Made by a program: the position numbers and the translations under genes. A DNA stretch of 64,000 bases from Orychophragmus violaceus (Eukaryota; Streptophyta; Magnoliopsida; Brassicales; Brassicaceae), in contig CM058238.1 in assembly GCA_030180135.1 (NCBI GenBank), positions 3,048,461-3,112,460 of the forward strand, given 5' to 3'. Below are positions 45,485-57,619 of this stretch, one piece after another; within the stretch, counting starts at the first letter, position 1; the number at the start of each line of letters is the position of its first letter. A model generated the notes under the pieces. It ran no database searches. It had not been told where the DNA came from and was given only the letters and a program-made list of their open reading frames with translations.

Positions 45485-47640
45485 ATTCGAATGAATAGTA
45501 TACTTGAAAGGAGCATTGTTAGTATTTTTTTATTTAAAGGTTCAGCTTGTTCAAACCTGAAACAATAAAAAAAATCATTATATAAAAAAAACAATAAAAC
45601 ACATGATGGATGTACTAATGTAATGATACTTTCAATGTAAAATTCTATTTTTATTTAAAAATAAAGTTTTACTCTAATTTTATTTCATTTTTTGACTTAA
45701 AAAAAATAATGATAAAAGTATAAAAGATTTATTTGTTAGTTTATATTGTAATAATTTTATTTATTATTTTATTTTAGAATGAGATATAAATCAGGATTGG
45801 AAAACATTCATTGTTTTGTTTTATTTTTAGATTGAAATTTTTTGTTTGTCAACTTTTAGAGTGAGATTTAAAGTCTCATAGTTGCGTACGAGTTATAAAT
45901 GAATTTATGCCCATCACTTTATTTTCTTTGTTTAATTTGAGAATATAAATAAATAAATAAATTTAATACATAGAGGGTGGTGGTGAGGAACTATAGCTAA
46001 ACAGTGTTGGATCACATGAAGAGGAAACTGATACAAAATAGGGAAAGGGCAAAAACAATAACACATCCCCACATGCCCTCCACTTTGTCTCGTGAGTTGT
46101 TAGGTTGTATCTAAACACGCTTTCCTCTTTCTTAATTTTTTGTTTTCTTAATATAAACCATGAATTGTTATATACTCGAAATTTCATAGTTCTTTAATGA
46201 TAATATTTAGTTTGATTAATTTCTAATGTTTATCATATTTGAGATTCAGTCTCTCTACCGCACAAGTAATTGAATCGCTTATGTATTTAGTGGTTTAATA
46301 AGAAATTCAGAAAAAGGAATCAATGAAAAGGTTAAAAAAAAATTTTTGTCAATTCAGAAGTGAAAGACATGAAGTAGAAGAGGTTAAGCGTGATGTCGTT
46401 TTCGTGCTATAGTGGGGCCACGTGAATTGACTCTGTAACTCACGTGAGAAAACCACTGTAGAATCCTCAAGAGTGATCACGGCACAAATTGTAAGAGTAT
46501 TTAACTGTACGGAAAATGGTGTTACAAATATCAAACGGGTGAGAAAAAATGTATTTGTGGAATAATTGTAGTTTTATTACTTGCTTTAGAAATGTAAACA
46601 ATCTTTTTTTTTTTTTAAACTTCAATTATAACAAATATGTAGTTTGTAACATAACAACGATTTTTGGAAAATGCACATGTATAAGTTTGAGCTCTGGTTT
46701 TATTTTAAATGTTTGCTTATGTATATTTTAAATGTTTGCTTATGTGCCACTCAAACCGACCTATCCATGTATAACAATTAACGGTTCGGTTGGTACTTTG
46801 TTCTTCTTTCTGAATTGTCTAACATATAATGACAATTATTTAATTTTAGCATTTTATCTGCAACCTGTTTTAGTTTCTATAGGAAAAACATCGCGTGAAA
46901 AAGGTAAACTTTTACTTAGTTACACTTTCATTTCCTAAGTGAACAAAATAAAATGAAATAAGGTGTCCATATCTTTGCTAAATTAGTCTATCATCACATA
47001 CAAATGTATATGATCCAACTCGAAACCAAATCAACGTGAGATCTCATATAACAACTCACTAGGTTCATGCACACGCTACCAATTGTATTTTAATTAACAA
47101 GACTTGACATTTATTAATAGTATTCAATCCCAAGCATCTCTTTTCATATTAGCTACTAAATATATTTATAAATATTCTTACATATATGATACAGTTTTAC
47201 AACTGATCAAACCTTTGCCTTTTAGAAATTTAATTTAAATTTAAAACATTAATTCCTGAAACTTTAGCATACACAGAGGAGTGTATGGAGAGCATCTCAT
47301 TTGAATTAGCTGGCTTACTTTTCTTCTTTAATTTGATTCCTTCCAAAGAGGACTATTAGTTGTCTCTAATCATTGTTATTTTCTTAATAATATATTAACT
47401 ATTTAATAATCGTCAAGTAAATAAAAAAGAAGAAGGAGAAGCTGTATTTCAAGAAAAAACAAATATATTTGCATTACGGACATTCCTCTGTACATTTGAA
47501 CAGGAATCCTCTTAGGGATCAGTTAACAAATAGTTTATGTATCATGTGTCCTATGGTAAAACACGGGATTCAATAACTAATGATGTATTAAATTAAATTA
47601 GCTAAAAACTAAGGTTTAACCTACTAGGTCGGATCGAAGT
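45482..47640. other. Intergenic AT-rich DNA
   Basis: No gene is recognised. Two CACGTG words lie 29 bases apart near 46420-46450 (CCACGTGAATTG and CTCACGTGAG). The minus-strand ORF at 45963-46187 has no family resemblance. Confidence 0.4.
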
Positions 47641-47642
47641 GA

Positions 47643-47725
47643 AGGACACGTGGCAGTTGCGCCGCGTAATTCGCGCCGTATCACGTGATAAGTTACCTTT
47701 TGGCTGCCTATTCATCACGTGGCCA
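47643..47725. promoter_or_regulatory. Cluster of three G-box motifs
   Basis: Three CACGTG words occur within about 75 bases: GACACGTGGC, ATCACGTGATAAG and ATCACGTGGCC. Such boxes bind bZIP and bHLH factors (ABF, HY5, PIF). No start codon or conserved ORF follows within the next kilobase on either strand, so the target gene, if any, is unknown. Confidence 0.5.
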
Positions 47726-47890
47726 ACTCACACCTCTCTATTATTGCGGGTCCCATTTCTTTTTTACGCTATCCCGTTTCACTATTTTTATTGTTTTTTT
47801 TGTCTGTTCGACAATAATTATTTATGGAATTAAAAGTCTCTGAAAAATGCTGTTAATATTCTTTCTTTTTGGTACGACTATACAAATTTT

Positions 47891-48382
47891 TTTTTAAAAA
47901 AATTTTGATCAAAACAAACGATCTTATAGATAGAAGAGTTTTACACTCCAATATCGGAGGAGGATAGTAAACCCGAAGCTAAAGCCGATTTTGCCACAGA
48001 ATCAGCCACTTCGTTACAAAAACGAGGAATAAACATAAAGTCAATGAACTCAAAAGAGAAATGAATATCATATAGGATACTGACTAACTCCACTCTATTC
48101 TCCTTGGACTTTAACAGCTTGACAACTGTTTGAGAGTCCGACAGAACAACAAGCGAACGTGTATTAACAGCAGAAGCGGTCATAACAGCTTTTCGGATAG
48201 CAAGCGCTTCAGCAACGAGCACATACATAACAAAGGGTCGAGACATCGACATATCCGGAGTAAAGCGAGCCCCGTAGAAGGAGAAGATACCACTCAAACC
48301 ACACATATTCGTTGCTGCGTCCCAAGCATCATCGACATGGACGTGGGAGGTAGACGGTCTGGTCGGGAGACAGAGAGGAACC
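47891..48382 (-). mobile_element. LINE fragment reduced to its RNase H domain
   Basis: This minus-strand insertion is flanked by ATACAAATTTT on both sides (47880-47890 and 48383-48393). The T run on its left is the poly(A) tail read backwards. The ORF 48384-47941 encodes a plant LINE-type RNase H-like domain. Recognisable words are LVAEALAIRKAV, LVVLSDSQTVVKLL and the tail FIPRFCNEVADSVAKSAL. The Glu, Asp-Ser and final Asp catalytic positions are visible. It is strongly 5'-truncated, so it is not an autonomous element. The ATG overlaps the target duplication. Confidence 0.85.
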
Positions 48383-48393
48383 ATACAAATTTT

Positions 48394-50016
48394 AAATTTA
48401 AATTAGACATCTAAAAAAGGGAAAAAAAAGTTTGATCAGTTGTAAAATTGTGTGCATTGCAAACCGTTAGCTAAAACTATGAAACTAGAGCTTTATTGGT
48501 TTTTCTATTATATCCAAACTGCATGATTTCTTGAATCAAAAATTACAAGTTTTGAATGGTAATTATGGTTAAGGCGAATTAGTCCGTAAATAGGTAAAAC
48601 TATTTTTTATTATTAACAATTTTAATCAAGTCCATTACAATTAGAAAATAAAAAAAATTGCGAACGGTAAATAAAAACAGTCTTAACTAGATTAATTTAA
48701 TTTGGCCGCAGTTACCATTGAAAGCTTTAGTAAGGAGGGGATCATTTTCGGACGTTCGCCCCGTTCTATTTACACATATACATATACATCAGGACTGTTA
48801 ATATTCTTATAAATAAACATTCATGGTAAAATTGTGCTGCCGTCCAAATATGAGTGAAACTACCATAAGGAAAACTAGTTGTAGACCGTAGAAAAGGAAA
48901 CAAAAGAAGGTGAAAGTGAGATTAAAGGAGCAGCATAGTCACGTGTGCCCATTCCCTGACGTTAATCTTCCACCACTGCCTTCCGTCTCGCGTGCGGTGG
49001 GTCCCGTAATCTCCTTCCATCTCTACCTCTCCATATAGTCGCCGCACTGTTGAACCCCGTGACGCCGTTTAACTCCAAACGTCGCCGTTGCCGTTAACTT
49101 ATAATTTGTTCTGGTTTTGTATATACTTAAAACCAGGAATAACGTTAAGAATCTCAATATCATAGTGAAAGTACCTAAGATAAAATAAAATCATAAAGAT
49201 GATCCAGATTTATAACCGAGTAAACTTGAAAATAAAATTTCAGTATCATACTATAAATATTTAAAACACAAATTTTATCCAGCTATTTTTAAAAAAAATT
49301 TATCGTTATAAATTAGGTAAAGGATAGCTAGTGAGATTTTTGTACAAGCAAATGGGAGGAGAGGAGAGACGTGAGAGCACGTGCCTGTAAGAGAGAGAGA
49401 AGCGGTGGTGACCGGTCGCTTTCTCGTGACGGTATAACGTGAGCGAAATTTACTCAGCTTGGGCCCTACCTTTTCACTGACAAACAATATCAGGGGTTAT
49501 AATTTCGAGGTAAAGTAAAACTTGTGGGTCCTGTTGTGAATATTAATTTCCTAGTCTCTTCGTGAATAAATAGCACACACTTGTGAATGTGTTGATCTCT
49601 CTATTGTAAAATTTATAAATGTCTTTTTGACTAAAAAATAAATTAATATAAGATTTTTTTAAAAAAGAAAATTTGTTAGTTTCTTTTGAGATGAATTTCA
49701 GCTGAACTTTTTTTTTTTTTTAATCAAAATTTCAGCTCTTGGAACACTTTTTATTTATAGAAACACATGAACAAAATGTAATTACCAAGACAACCTTTTT
49801 TAAATCAATTACCAAGACAATATTATAACCACATAGTAATACCATTTGAAAAGTTTCCACTTACACAAATTAGCATCACTTTTATGAGATGGAAAAGAAT
49901 AGTGTCATGTAATATAATCAATGTTGAAGATGATTTAAAAATTGTTGGTAGAAAAATTAAAATTTAAAATGGGTTATCTCATCAGTAATATTTATTTAAT
50001 GGTCAATAAGAATAAG
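48394..50016. other. Intergenic DNA with G+C-rich patches
   Basis: Bases 48930-49110 and 49350-49450 are G+C-rich with CACGTG words and GTCGCCG-type sequence, unlike the AT-rich surroundings. They may be remnants of a promoter or an old insertion. I cannot support a gene. Confidence 0.35.
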
Positions 50017-50026
50017 AAAATGAAGA

Positions 50027-50970
50027 AGAAGAGGAAAGTCACTTTCTCTCTCTAGCTAGAGAGAAGATTCTCTCTATCTCTTCTTCCCCGATTTGATTTT
50101 TCAGAAGAGATGGAGATCGAATCGCGTCTTTCCTTTGTTGTTATATATATCTTTGGGTTTAGGGTTTTTTTCTGATCCCGCTTGAGCTTTATTTTCTTCT
50201 TTTGATTCGGGATCTTTTTTCCCTTTTGTCCCGTCTTCTTCGTCGTTCGTGTTTCCGGTGTTCCTATCTTGATCATTGATCGGCGATGTTTTTTGTTTTC
50301 ATCCCAATAATCGCAGATTTAGTCTTCTATGGCTGACTTCTTATTTCCGATATCGGAATTTCACCGGTTCTCCGGTTCTCCCGCTTCTGCGGTTACGATC
50401 TCTCTTCCCCTTCTCTCTCTCTTCGCCGTCCAAGCCCTGATTTTTCTCTTTCTTACCTTTTGATCCTCCGCTTCGTATGGATTAATATCGTCCCTGTGCC
50501 GCCGCTTTAGAGGACAAGCACTAGGCGGATTCAGCTAGGTCCTTTGGACCTGTCGGCAGGGGCGCCTCCATGGCTCCGGTCGGATTCCGGTAAGTTTTGT
50601 AGTAACGGGGTTTCTTTGGATGCAGGACTTTTGCGATGGCGGTTTTTGGGAAGATCTGATCGGCAGGTGGTCCATGCCAGTTACGGTGACTGGTCCGGCG
50701 GTGTCTGGTGGCGTTCTCCTCCACGATGGCCGATGTCGCCGGCGGTGTGTAGACGGAAGACGCGTGGATGCATGCAGTAAACCTTCATCCTGGAGGTGAC
50801 GCGTGGCGTCCTTATCTCTGCGTAGGGGCTGGATGGAAGACGCGTGGCTGGCTGACGCGTTTGGGCTTCTCCGTTTTGATTTCGCGTTTTCCATTTCACT
50901 GTACTGGGCTTCGGCCCATTTGTAAACTTGGCCTCGGTCCATGAATTCGAAATCTGTTGACAAAAAAAAA
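50027..50970 (+). mobile_element. Poly(A)-tailed retroposon, family S, copy 2
   Basis: AAAATGAAGA occurs at 50017-50026 and 50971-50980 as the target duplication. The 3' end is CTGTTGAC followed by an A run, as in the element at 41757-42528. Both also share GATTAATATCGT followed by a GTGCC-containing segment, GGCGCCTCC and GGCCTnGGTCC near the tail. No reverse transcriptase or other domain is visible in any frame. The left part is TC-rich. Confidence 0.82.
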
Positions 50971-50980
50971 AAAATGAAGA

Positions 50981-51941
50981 TAAGATAAATAATGTTGGGA
51001 ATAGAAGGAGGGGGGCATGTGCTGTGCTTTGTAGAGTGACCTGTCGGTTTATGGGTCATTGATAATACGTGAAAGCGAAAGCTGTGGAGAGTTATTAATA
51101 CATATATGCCATCTCAAAAAAGAGAAGATGTGTTTTCTTTTGTTCTGTTCCCACACTGTTTTCCCGACGTGGCTCTCTCACGTGCCTGGACTTGGGCTTC
51201 TTTTTAATACTAAAAAATTCTTATTTGATGGCGATCTCGATTAAGACGCGGCCCATTCATTATTCGACAAGTGTCTTACTATTCTCCTTTTTGATTGGTC
51301 GAAAAGTATCTCGCTTAAAAAACAAATTCCTTTTTTTGTAGTCAAATAATAAAAGGAAGCATGATAAATGCTGTCAAGAAAGAATTATATATTCTGTAAC
51401 TTGAGGGAAATATGAATAAAATAGATATGGGCCAGTTATGGGCCTATATGGGGCCGATATGGTGCAAATGTCCATCCGTCTTGCCGTACGTTGAGTACAA
51501 ATTCGGTTCTGTTTTGTTATTAGTTTCTATGCCTACCAATTCAGTTACGGTTTATTTGGTTTGGTTGCTTTGGTCTAAACCAAGTTCTGCTAGGCTAACC
51601 AGGAGGAGAGATATTCTTGCAAGGTCATTAGTAGGACCGGGAGAATAGTTCACCACTCCAGCCCATTTAATCCGGCCCATCTAGGCGTTTTATGAGTGCA
51701 CTATATAAATATATTTTTAATACCCTAAAGGTAAAGGAGAAAAAAATATAAAAAAAAACGATGGCGGATATTATCATGTCTCTAGATCGATGATCCGAGG
51801 AGACACTCAGATCAACGATTCAATTTCTCTCTACTTCTCCGTCACCGATTACTCTTGCTCCGCCGTTGTTTCAGGCGAAGAATTGGTCTCCGATTCAGTT
51901 ATAGTTTCTATTGATCTTTCTCTACAGGCGTAAGCTTTGTC
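50981..51941. other. Spacer and RING gene leader
   Basis: Bases from about 51760 to 51941 are the pyrimidine-rich leader of the RING gene. The rest is spacer with CACGTG near 51179 and GGCCCA words (telo-box/site-II type) near 51250 and 51660. The ORF at 51412-51648 has no family features. Confidence 0.4.
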
Positions 51942-53057
51942 ATGGATCCGTCACGCCAGCGTGTTGAGCAGTCTCAGGTAACTCTTCCTCACGACGATAT
52001 CTATGGTGATGATAACGAGGGTACGGAATCAAGTTGTGTGATAGAGGGGAATTGCGATATGGTTATAGAATTAGGGGTGGAATCCGGAAGCGTTATTATT
52101 GAGAATTTAGGTCATGATAGTGATTTTGATGAACCTGATGACGGCGATTTCTTCGTTGAGAGGAGGGATCCTGGGCTTGAGTTTCGCGATATCACATCAA
52201 CGGAGAGTGATATTCGTTTAATTACAATTGAATCGGGTTCTGATGATGATCATCATGATCATGATGATGGTATTGAGAATGAGAGGGATATATGGGGAAT
52301 CGATTTGCATGAAGAAGATGAATATGTGAACGATGACGATGATGATGATGAAGATGATGTTAGTGTGACCATACCTCTTTGTTGGGATTCACTCCAAGTA
52401 GAAGATCGTGGAGTAGCTTCTGAGGAATTTGATTGGGAAGAAGTTGATGGTGGTGGTGGTGGTAGTGGTTTGGCTGATGAAACCGAGATACTAACCGGTT
52501 TTGCAGAAGCTGATATCGATGATGGTGCTTCGGTTTCGATTTCTGTCTCACCGATGGTCTCTTTAGAAGATTTAGCTACATACGAAAGAACAGAGGGCTC
52601 GGGGAATCTAGGCCTCGGGTGGGAAGTTTTGATGAATTCTAATAATCTTGAGATCAACTTTGATATGGAAAACAGAGAGCTTTATCTTGTTGGTGATCAT
52701 GAAGATTACATTCATACAACGGAGTATGAGATGTTGTTTGAACAGTTTGCTGAAGCTGGGATTACCAATCTCAATTTACCTCCAACTTCCATGTCTTTCG
52801 TGAAGAATCTCCCAATGGTTCAGGTGGATGTTGAGAACGATGGAGCTGCAGTTTGTGCTGTTTGCAAAGATGAGATGAACATCGGAACCAAAGCAGCTCA
52901 GTTACCTTGTAATCATAAGTACCATACTGAATGCATTGTACCGTGGCTCAGAACGAGGAACACATGTCCTGTTTGTCGTTATGAATTGCCTACAGATGAT
53001 CCAGACTATGAGCAAAGGAAGAGCCGGAGAACAACCAGTAGTAATAATATTTGGTAA
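51942..53057 (+). CDS. RING-H2 E3 ubiquitin ligase
   Basis: A single exon encodes 371 residues. The N-terminal two thirds are very acidic, with Asp/Glu/His runs (about residues 60-145). The C-terminal RING-H2 finger uses Cys305, Cys308, Cys323, His325, His328, Cys331, Cys342 and Cys345 (C3H2C3; CAVCKDEMNIGTK and HTECIVPWLRTRNTCPVC). Intronless acidic RING-H2 proteins of this type act as E3 ligases; the substrate is unknown. It sits in the place of At5g08139. The start follows a leader without other good ATG codons. Confidence 0.9.
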   Translation: MDPSRQRVEQSQVTLPHDDIYGDDNEGTESSCVIEGNCDMVIELGVESGSVIIENLGHDSDFDEPDDGDFFVERRDPGLEFRDITSTESDIRLITIESGSDDDHHDHDDGIENERDIWGIDLHEEDEYVNDDDDDDEDDVSVTIPLCWDSLQVEDRGVASEEFDWEEVDGGGGGSGLADETEILTGFAEADIDDGASVSISVSPMVSLEDLATYERTEGSGNLGLGWEVLMNSNNLEINFDMENRELYLVGDHEDYIHTTEYEMLFEQFAEAGITNLNLPPTSMSFVKNLPMVQVDVENDGAAVCAVCKDEMNIGTKAAQLPCNHKYHTECIVPWLRTRNTCPVCRYELPTDDPDYEQRKSRRTTSSNNIW

Positions 53058-54619
53058 ATGGATGGTATTCATACTCTATATATATGGTTTTGTCTTTTGA
53101 ATATTGAAGAATGTGTATACTCGATGATTGGATCGAGTAAAGCTTTATCTTAGTTGTTTATTTTTTTTTATCTTGAATTGTGTCTCATTGTGTGAGCCAT
53201 GTGATGATGGTATAGGCTTTAGGAGGCTACCTTTACATCACATATATGTATATTGTGTTTGGTTCTCATTAAATTAAGCTTGGACATGGTTTTATACATG
53301 TTGCTAGAAGGCTTTATGTAGAGGTTTTATACAAATAATGATCCAACCATTTGTCGCATTGTGAACAAACTATCTTACATCATCAATCAAGAATATATAG
53401 ACGTCCGTCTTGTTATCTAAGATTATGATACTACATTCAAATGGAACTATAGGACGGCTTCTAAAATCCCAAGTCCATTACCCCTATAATTGTTTGTTTC
53501 AAAACCATATATCTATTTGGTAAGTGTTTTCAATACGTATATTGATACTTTCATCACTCGTTAGAAACTGAAGTGGAGTGCATCTTCTATTTTGGTTAAG
53601 AAGTAGCTCAAGAAATGACACAAACCAACAGAATATGGGACATATTATTTGGGGTTAGTAAAACGACTTGATCGTATTATGGAGCTAACGTGGACGGTCA
53701 AAAAAATATGATTGAACCGGACATGCATTTTGGAAAGGATGAATTTGATTAAATCTGGAATCTAAGAAAGACTGAGAATATTTGTGTCTAACTCTAAAAA
53801 GATTTGTATTGATCTTCTAGGATTTTTTGATTAGGTTTAATTGAACGACCTATAAATAAGGTGATGAAGCTGTATATAAACTGCAACACATTAGAATGTT
53901 GAGAGATTCAAGTATATACCATAAATATTAGATTGTATTGAGTGAAACTTGTAAGTTCACAAAGATATCGAAATTTTCAAAAGAAATATTTGAGTTACTC
54001 TATTTGAACCAAGATGCCTATAGAAACCAAAAATAGACTTTTTGTAAACATTCTCCGGATCAATTCTAAATAAATCAAATAAATGTTTGGAAACAAATCT
54101 TGATCAGGGTTTCGTAATTGATTCGACGTTAGAATGGTTTGAAGTTGTGTAGTTACTGAAGGAGGGTGCATGTGAACAAATGTCAAAAGGAATTGGAGGT
54201 AAAAGGACAAAAGAAAAAAATTGCAGAGATACACGTGCAGAAGATATGTCCCCAATGGTCACAAAACATGTTTCCCTGTCTGTACTAAAGATACAACCAA
54301 AGATGATGGGTTCACATTTTGTGTCTCGATCTCTCAATTATATACAACTCACACTGTGTGCACGTGTGTCTCTGCATGTTTCTATAGTTACGAATCAAAT
54401 CTATGAAACATTATTTTTTTTCCAATTTTTTTCTAATGTTGATATTTCTTGTACCTGCATAGATTTTTCTTTAAACATTTGTTCAACCAGTTAGTGTAGT
54501 GGGTTTTCACTAAAAGATATCATGATTGTTTCAATTCTTTTTATATATTTCTGTTCATGCTCATTATATATATATATATAGTATTTTGTGTTTAGAAGCT
54601 TGTAGTAATCATTTATATT
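53058..54619. other. Intergenic; no bZIP gene found
   Basis: In Arabidopsis, as I recall, a small bZIP gene (bZIP75, At5g08141) lies between the RING gene and SOB5. I looked for a basic region with asparagine and arginine spacing followed by leucine heptads in all frames and did not see one. The sequence is AT-rich spacer. Confidence 0.45.
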
Positions 54620-54810
54620 CACTACAAATACAACCGATGGATCTTCGATGTTTATACCGACATAATGTTTTTCATCTTAAATTACTGACGGAAAACCGAC
54701 GAATCCTCGATGGCAACATATTCGTCGGTAATTCCCGACAGATTTGATATCCATCGAGAATTTTCCGATGGACTATCGACGGAAACTTTTATCCATTGGA
54801 AATCGTTATA
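54620..54810. mobile_element. CACTA-type element fragment
   Basis: The segment begins CACTACAAATACAACCGATG. It contains repeated and inverted words such as CCGACGAAT, TTCGTCGG and CCGATGGA, the usual sub-terminal repeats of CACTA elements. Only one end is clear, so this is a fragment. Confidence 0.5.
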
Positions 54811-55395
54811 GATACTAATTTGATTGGCTTGTGTATTATTTTTTGTTTATAATTTCATAGTAATCGTTTATAGTTCTTTTTGAACTGCTAATTATGTGAA
54901 TTCGCTAGCTTTGTCTCGTGAAATATCTCAATCTTTGCTAGCTTTACTTTATAACTTTTGATCTAACATTTCAATTAGTTCAACAAAATGTGCATTTAAA
55001 ACTAATTAAACTAGATCATCTTTGCTAGATATGGAGAAATAAGTAGTAAGGTGACATATATGCATTTCCAAAATTAATGGGGTACTATGGTGACCATAAA
55101 GAAACAAAAAAATGGATGCATTGATGTACATCTCGAGAGACCCAAGTTAACATCATCACCACCATAGTCGCTATCATCATCACTGTGTCAGTACTATAAT
55201 CACCTAGCTATTGTAATTATTTAACAATAGTAATCAAATGAACAACATATAATTAATTAGCAAATCATCAGGTAGAAAATACTTTTCCATCATTAAAACA
55301 AACAAACATGATCAGGACAAAACATTCGATCATATAAATAGAAAACAGCAGTACTCAAACATAAATTAAGTAAACATAAACATGAAGTCATAAAT
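54811..55395. other. SOB5 3' region and spacer
   Basis: I see nothing beyond the 3' UTR of SOB5 (on the right) and AT-rich spacer. Confidence 0.4.
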
Positions 55396-55812
55396 TCAGA
55401 TGAACCCTTCTTGTCTAACCGAACCAACGTAGCTATGAACTGCACTGTAACTATCATTACCATCATCATGATCATATTCATGATTATCACCATCATCATC
55501 ATCATAATGATTGTTGGTGTGAACCTTAGTCTCCACCAAAACCATATCTTCATCAGACTTCTTCTTTTTCTTTGTAGAGTTTTGTTCATCGATCTCTTGA
55601 GGAAGTTTGAGACATGATGTGGCTTCCATGGGACCAGAAGATGCATCAGAGTCCATTGAATCACCACCATCGCTATCTTCGTTGTCATCATCATCATCAT
55701 CATAGTAACAGTCGTGCTCATGATCTTGAGAGGGTGAGGCTAGATACATTGTCCATCCAGATTCACAGCTGCGAGACTCCTCATCGGATCCAAAGATCTT
55801 TCCAGACTCCAT
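55396..55812 (-). CDS. SOB5: SOB5-like protein (SOFL family)
   Basis: SOB5 and its SOFL relatives raise cytokinin levels when overexpressed; their biochemical activity is not known to me. One exon encodes 138 residues. The conserved SOFL motif SCESGWTMYL is at residues 15-24. The rest is highly acidic with Asp runs (38-45 and near 105) and a lysine cluster STKKKKKSDE. A second family motif may be ATSCLKLPQ. Upstream, 55930-56020 has many TGTGTATA and GTGTGTG repeats. The many alternative ORFs across this gene come from its GAT/GAC repeats. Confidence 0.88.
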   Translation of the reverse strand: MESGKIFGSDEESRSCESGWTMYLASPSQDHEHDCYYDDDDDDNEDSDGGDSMDSDASSGPMEATSCLKLPQEIDEQNSTKKKKKSDEDMVLVETKVHTNNHYDDDDGDNHEYDHDDGNDSYSAVHSYVGSVRQEGFI

Positions 55813-57345
55813 TTCTGTATAATTACTACTCTTTTTAGTGAATATATATTAAAAAGAAAAAAAACACAAGAAGACCCAACAAAGAGACCGACAAGAAAAA
55901 ACCCTAAAAGTGAGACAGTAACCACAAGAAGCCGGTGTGTGTATATATAGTTATATACATATACGTAAGCGTGTGTATATAACATGTAAGCGTGTGTGTG
56001 AGTGTATGTATATGCATTTGATGAGATAAGAGGGTTTCTTAAGAAGCTTGTTTTTTTCTTTCTCAAAAACAATTTAGGAAAAAGGAATATTCTGTAGAAA
56101 AAACGAGGAAAATGAAAACAAAAAGAGTAAAAATGGAAATTAATTGTTTTTATTTCAGAAAAATCTCAATTTAGAGGCTGACTTTTGAAAAGATAAGGGG
56201 GGGATGAGATGGGTGGAAGAGATGGAGATGGAGAGAAGAGGTTGAGTATTTAAAACACCTGAGAATTGCTATTTATCTCTCATCTTCTTTCTGACCAAAT
56301 TACAGCTCACAACCCTAAATTTTATATTACATAAAATTAATGTATACAAGACAAACATACCCATCCCATAATTATAATAAAAATAGAAAACATTATTGCC
56401 AAAAAACAACTAAGAGCTTGAAGAAACACAATACTTATTAATCTTTGATAAAAAAATAAATCCGTAATCATATTTAATAAAGCTAAATACAAATCAATAG
56501 GTATAACCAAGTGGTTGTAGCCTAATAATTTCTATTTGGTGGAAGTATTGTCTTATTGGTCTAGGTTAATGATCGATTCCCTTTAAATATAAAAATTCTC
56601 TAAATATTTTTACTTGACCACAAAAGAAAAAATCAATCCATATTATGTATTTCACATTCTGCTAAAACACATAGTAGTTGAGATAGAAACAAATAGAGTT
56701 CACTAAAATTGAAGAAGTATAAAACCAATAATTAACTGTTCATCAAAAACCATTTACTCAAGCGAATCAAATTCATATTTTGGTAATCATATGGTTCTTA
56801 TCATCCATGTGAACGTTGGTATTTACAGCTTCACTTTGATAAAATCTCAGCAAAAAATTGATTAAGACAGAGAGCGAGAGAGAGAGACGAGAGTGCCATA
56901 AATGGAGAGAGTTGATTGATGAGAACAGCAAGAGTCCAGCTAGAAGCCGTGAAGGAGAGAAAGTGAAATCTCGCAGAGGTATTGGATCTTTTAAATGCAA
57001 TAGCTTAAAACTTCATATATCTTAAAAACAAGATAGTTGTTTTAGTTTTACAGCTAAGTGTTGGTAGTCTATTGTTAGTGCAAATATGTTGTTTTTGTGT
57101 GCTCCCGATTCAAATCTTTGCTAATATAGAGTATATATTATTCTTTACACCGAAATTATAAATACTTGTTGGAACAATTTTTGGAAAAGACATAATAAAG
57201 TTATGGGTTTTGTCCAAAAATATGTATGTGTGAAAAAAAATGAGTTAAGCCTATAAAGAATGAAATGTTTTCATTGGCTATAACTATTTTGGGAAGGGAA
57301 AGTTTCTCACATTAGAAACAAGGAAAGTTTTCACTTAGTATATAA
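55813..57345. other. SOB5 promoter and intergenic DNA
   Basis: This contains the SOB5 leader with dinucleotide-like GTGTAT repeats, then AT-rich spacer. ORFs here lack family features. Confidence 0.4.
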
Positions 57346-57609
57346 GAGCAAGCCCAATGCAGGGTTCAAAGGGGTTTATAGCCCAAGGTTCTTAACATTT
57401 TAATAATAAAATATTACGTGGGACCCATGAATAGTAATAAACCCGGTTGATAAATCTCTTGTTTAAGAACCGAGTTCTACACTGTTGGTCCACGTGTCAG
57501 GCGACGATTGGTCTTTTTGTTTTTTTAATTTTTTTTTTTTGAAAAAAAAATAAAAAATTATTAAATTTTTTTTTAAGAACCCCAATGGGTATCACCATTG
57601 GGGATGCTC
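57346..57609. mobile_element. PIF/Harbinger-type MITE
   Basis: The 264-bp element has ends GAGCAAGCCCAATG and CATTGGGGATGCTC and is flanked by TAA (57343-57345 and 57610-57612). T and A runs inside would pair as a stem. It is a different family from the one at 25668-26181. Confidence 0.85.
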
Positions 57610-57619
57610 TAAGGAGTCC

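Noticed and set aside
52259..52657. 132-residue Ser-rich minus-strand ORF
   Set aside because: It is the complement of the Asp/Glu GAT repeats in the RING-H2 gene, so low complexity and not coding.
55293..55721. Met/Ile-rich 142-residue minus-strand ORF
   Set aside because: It is another frame of SOB5 produced by GAT repeats; SOB5 itself has the conserved motif SCESGWTMYL.
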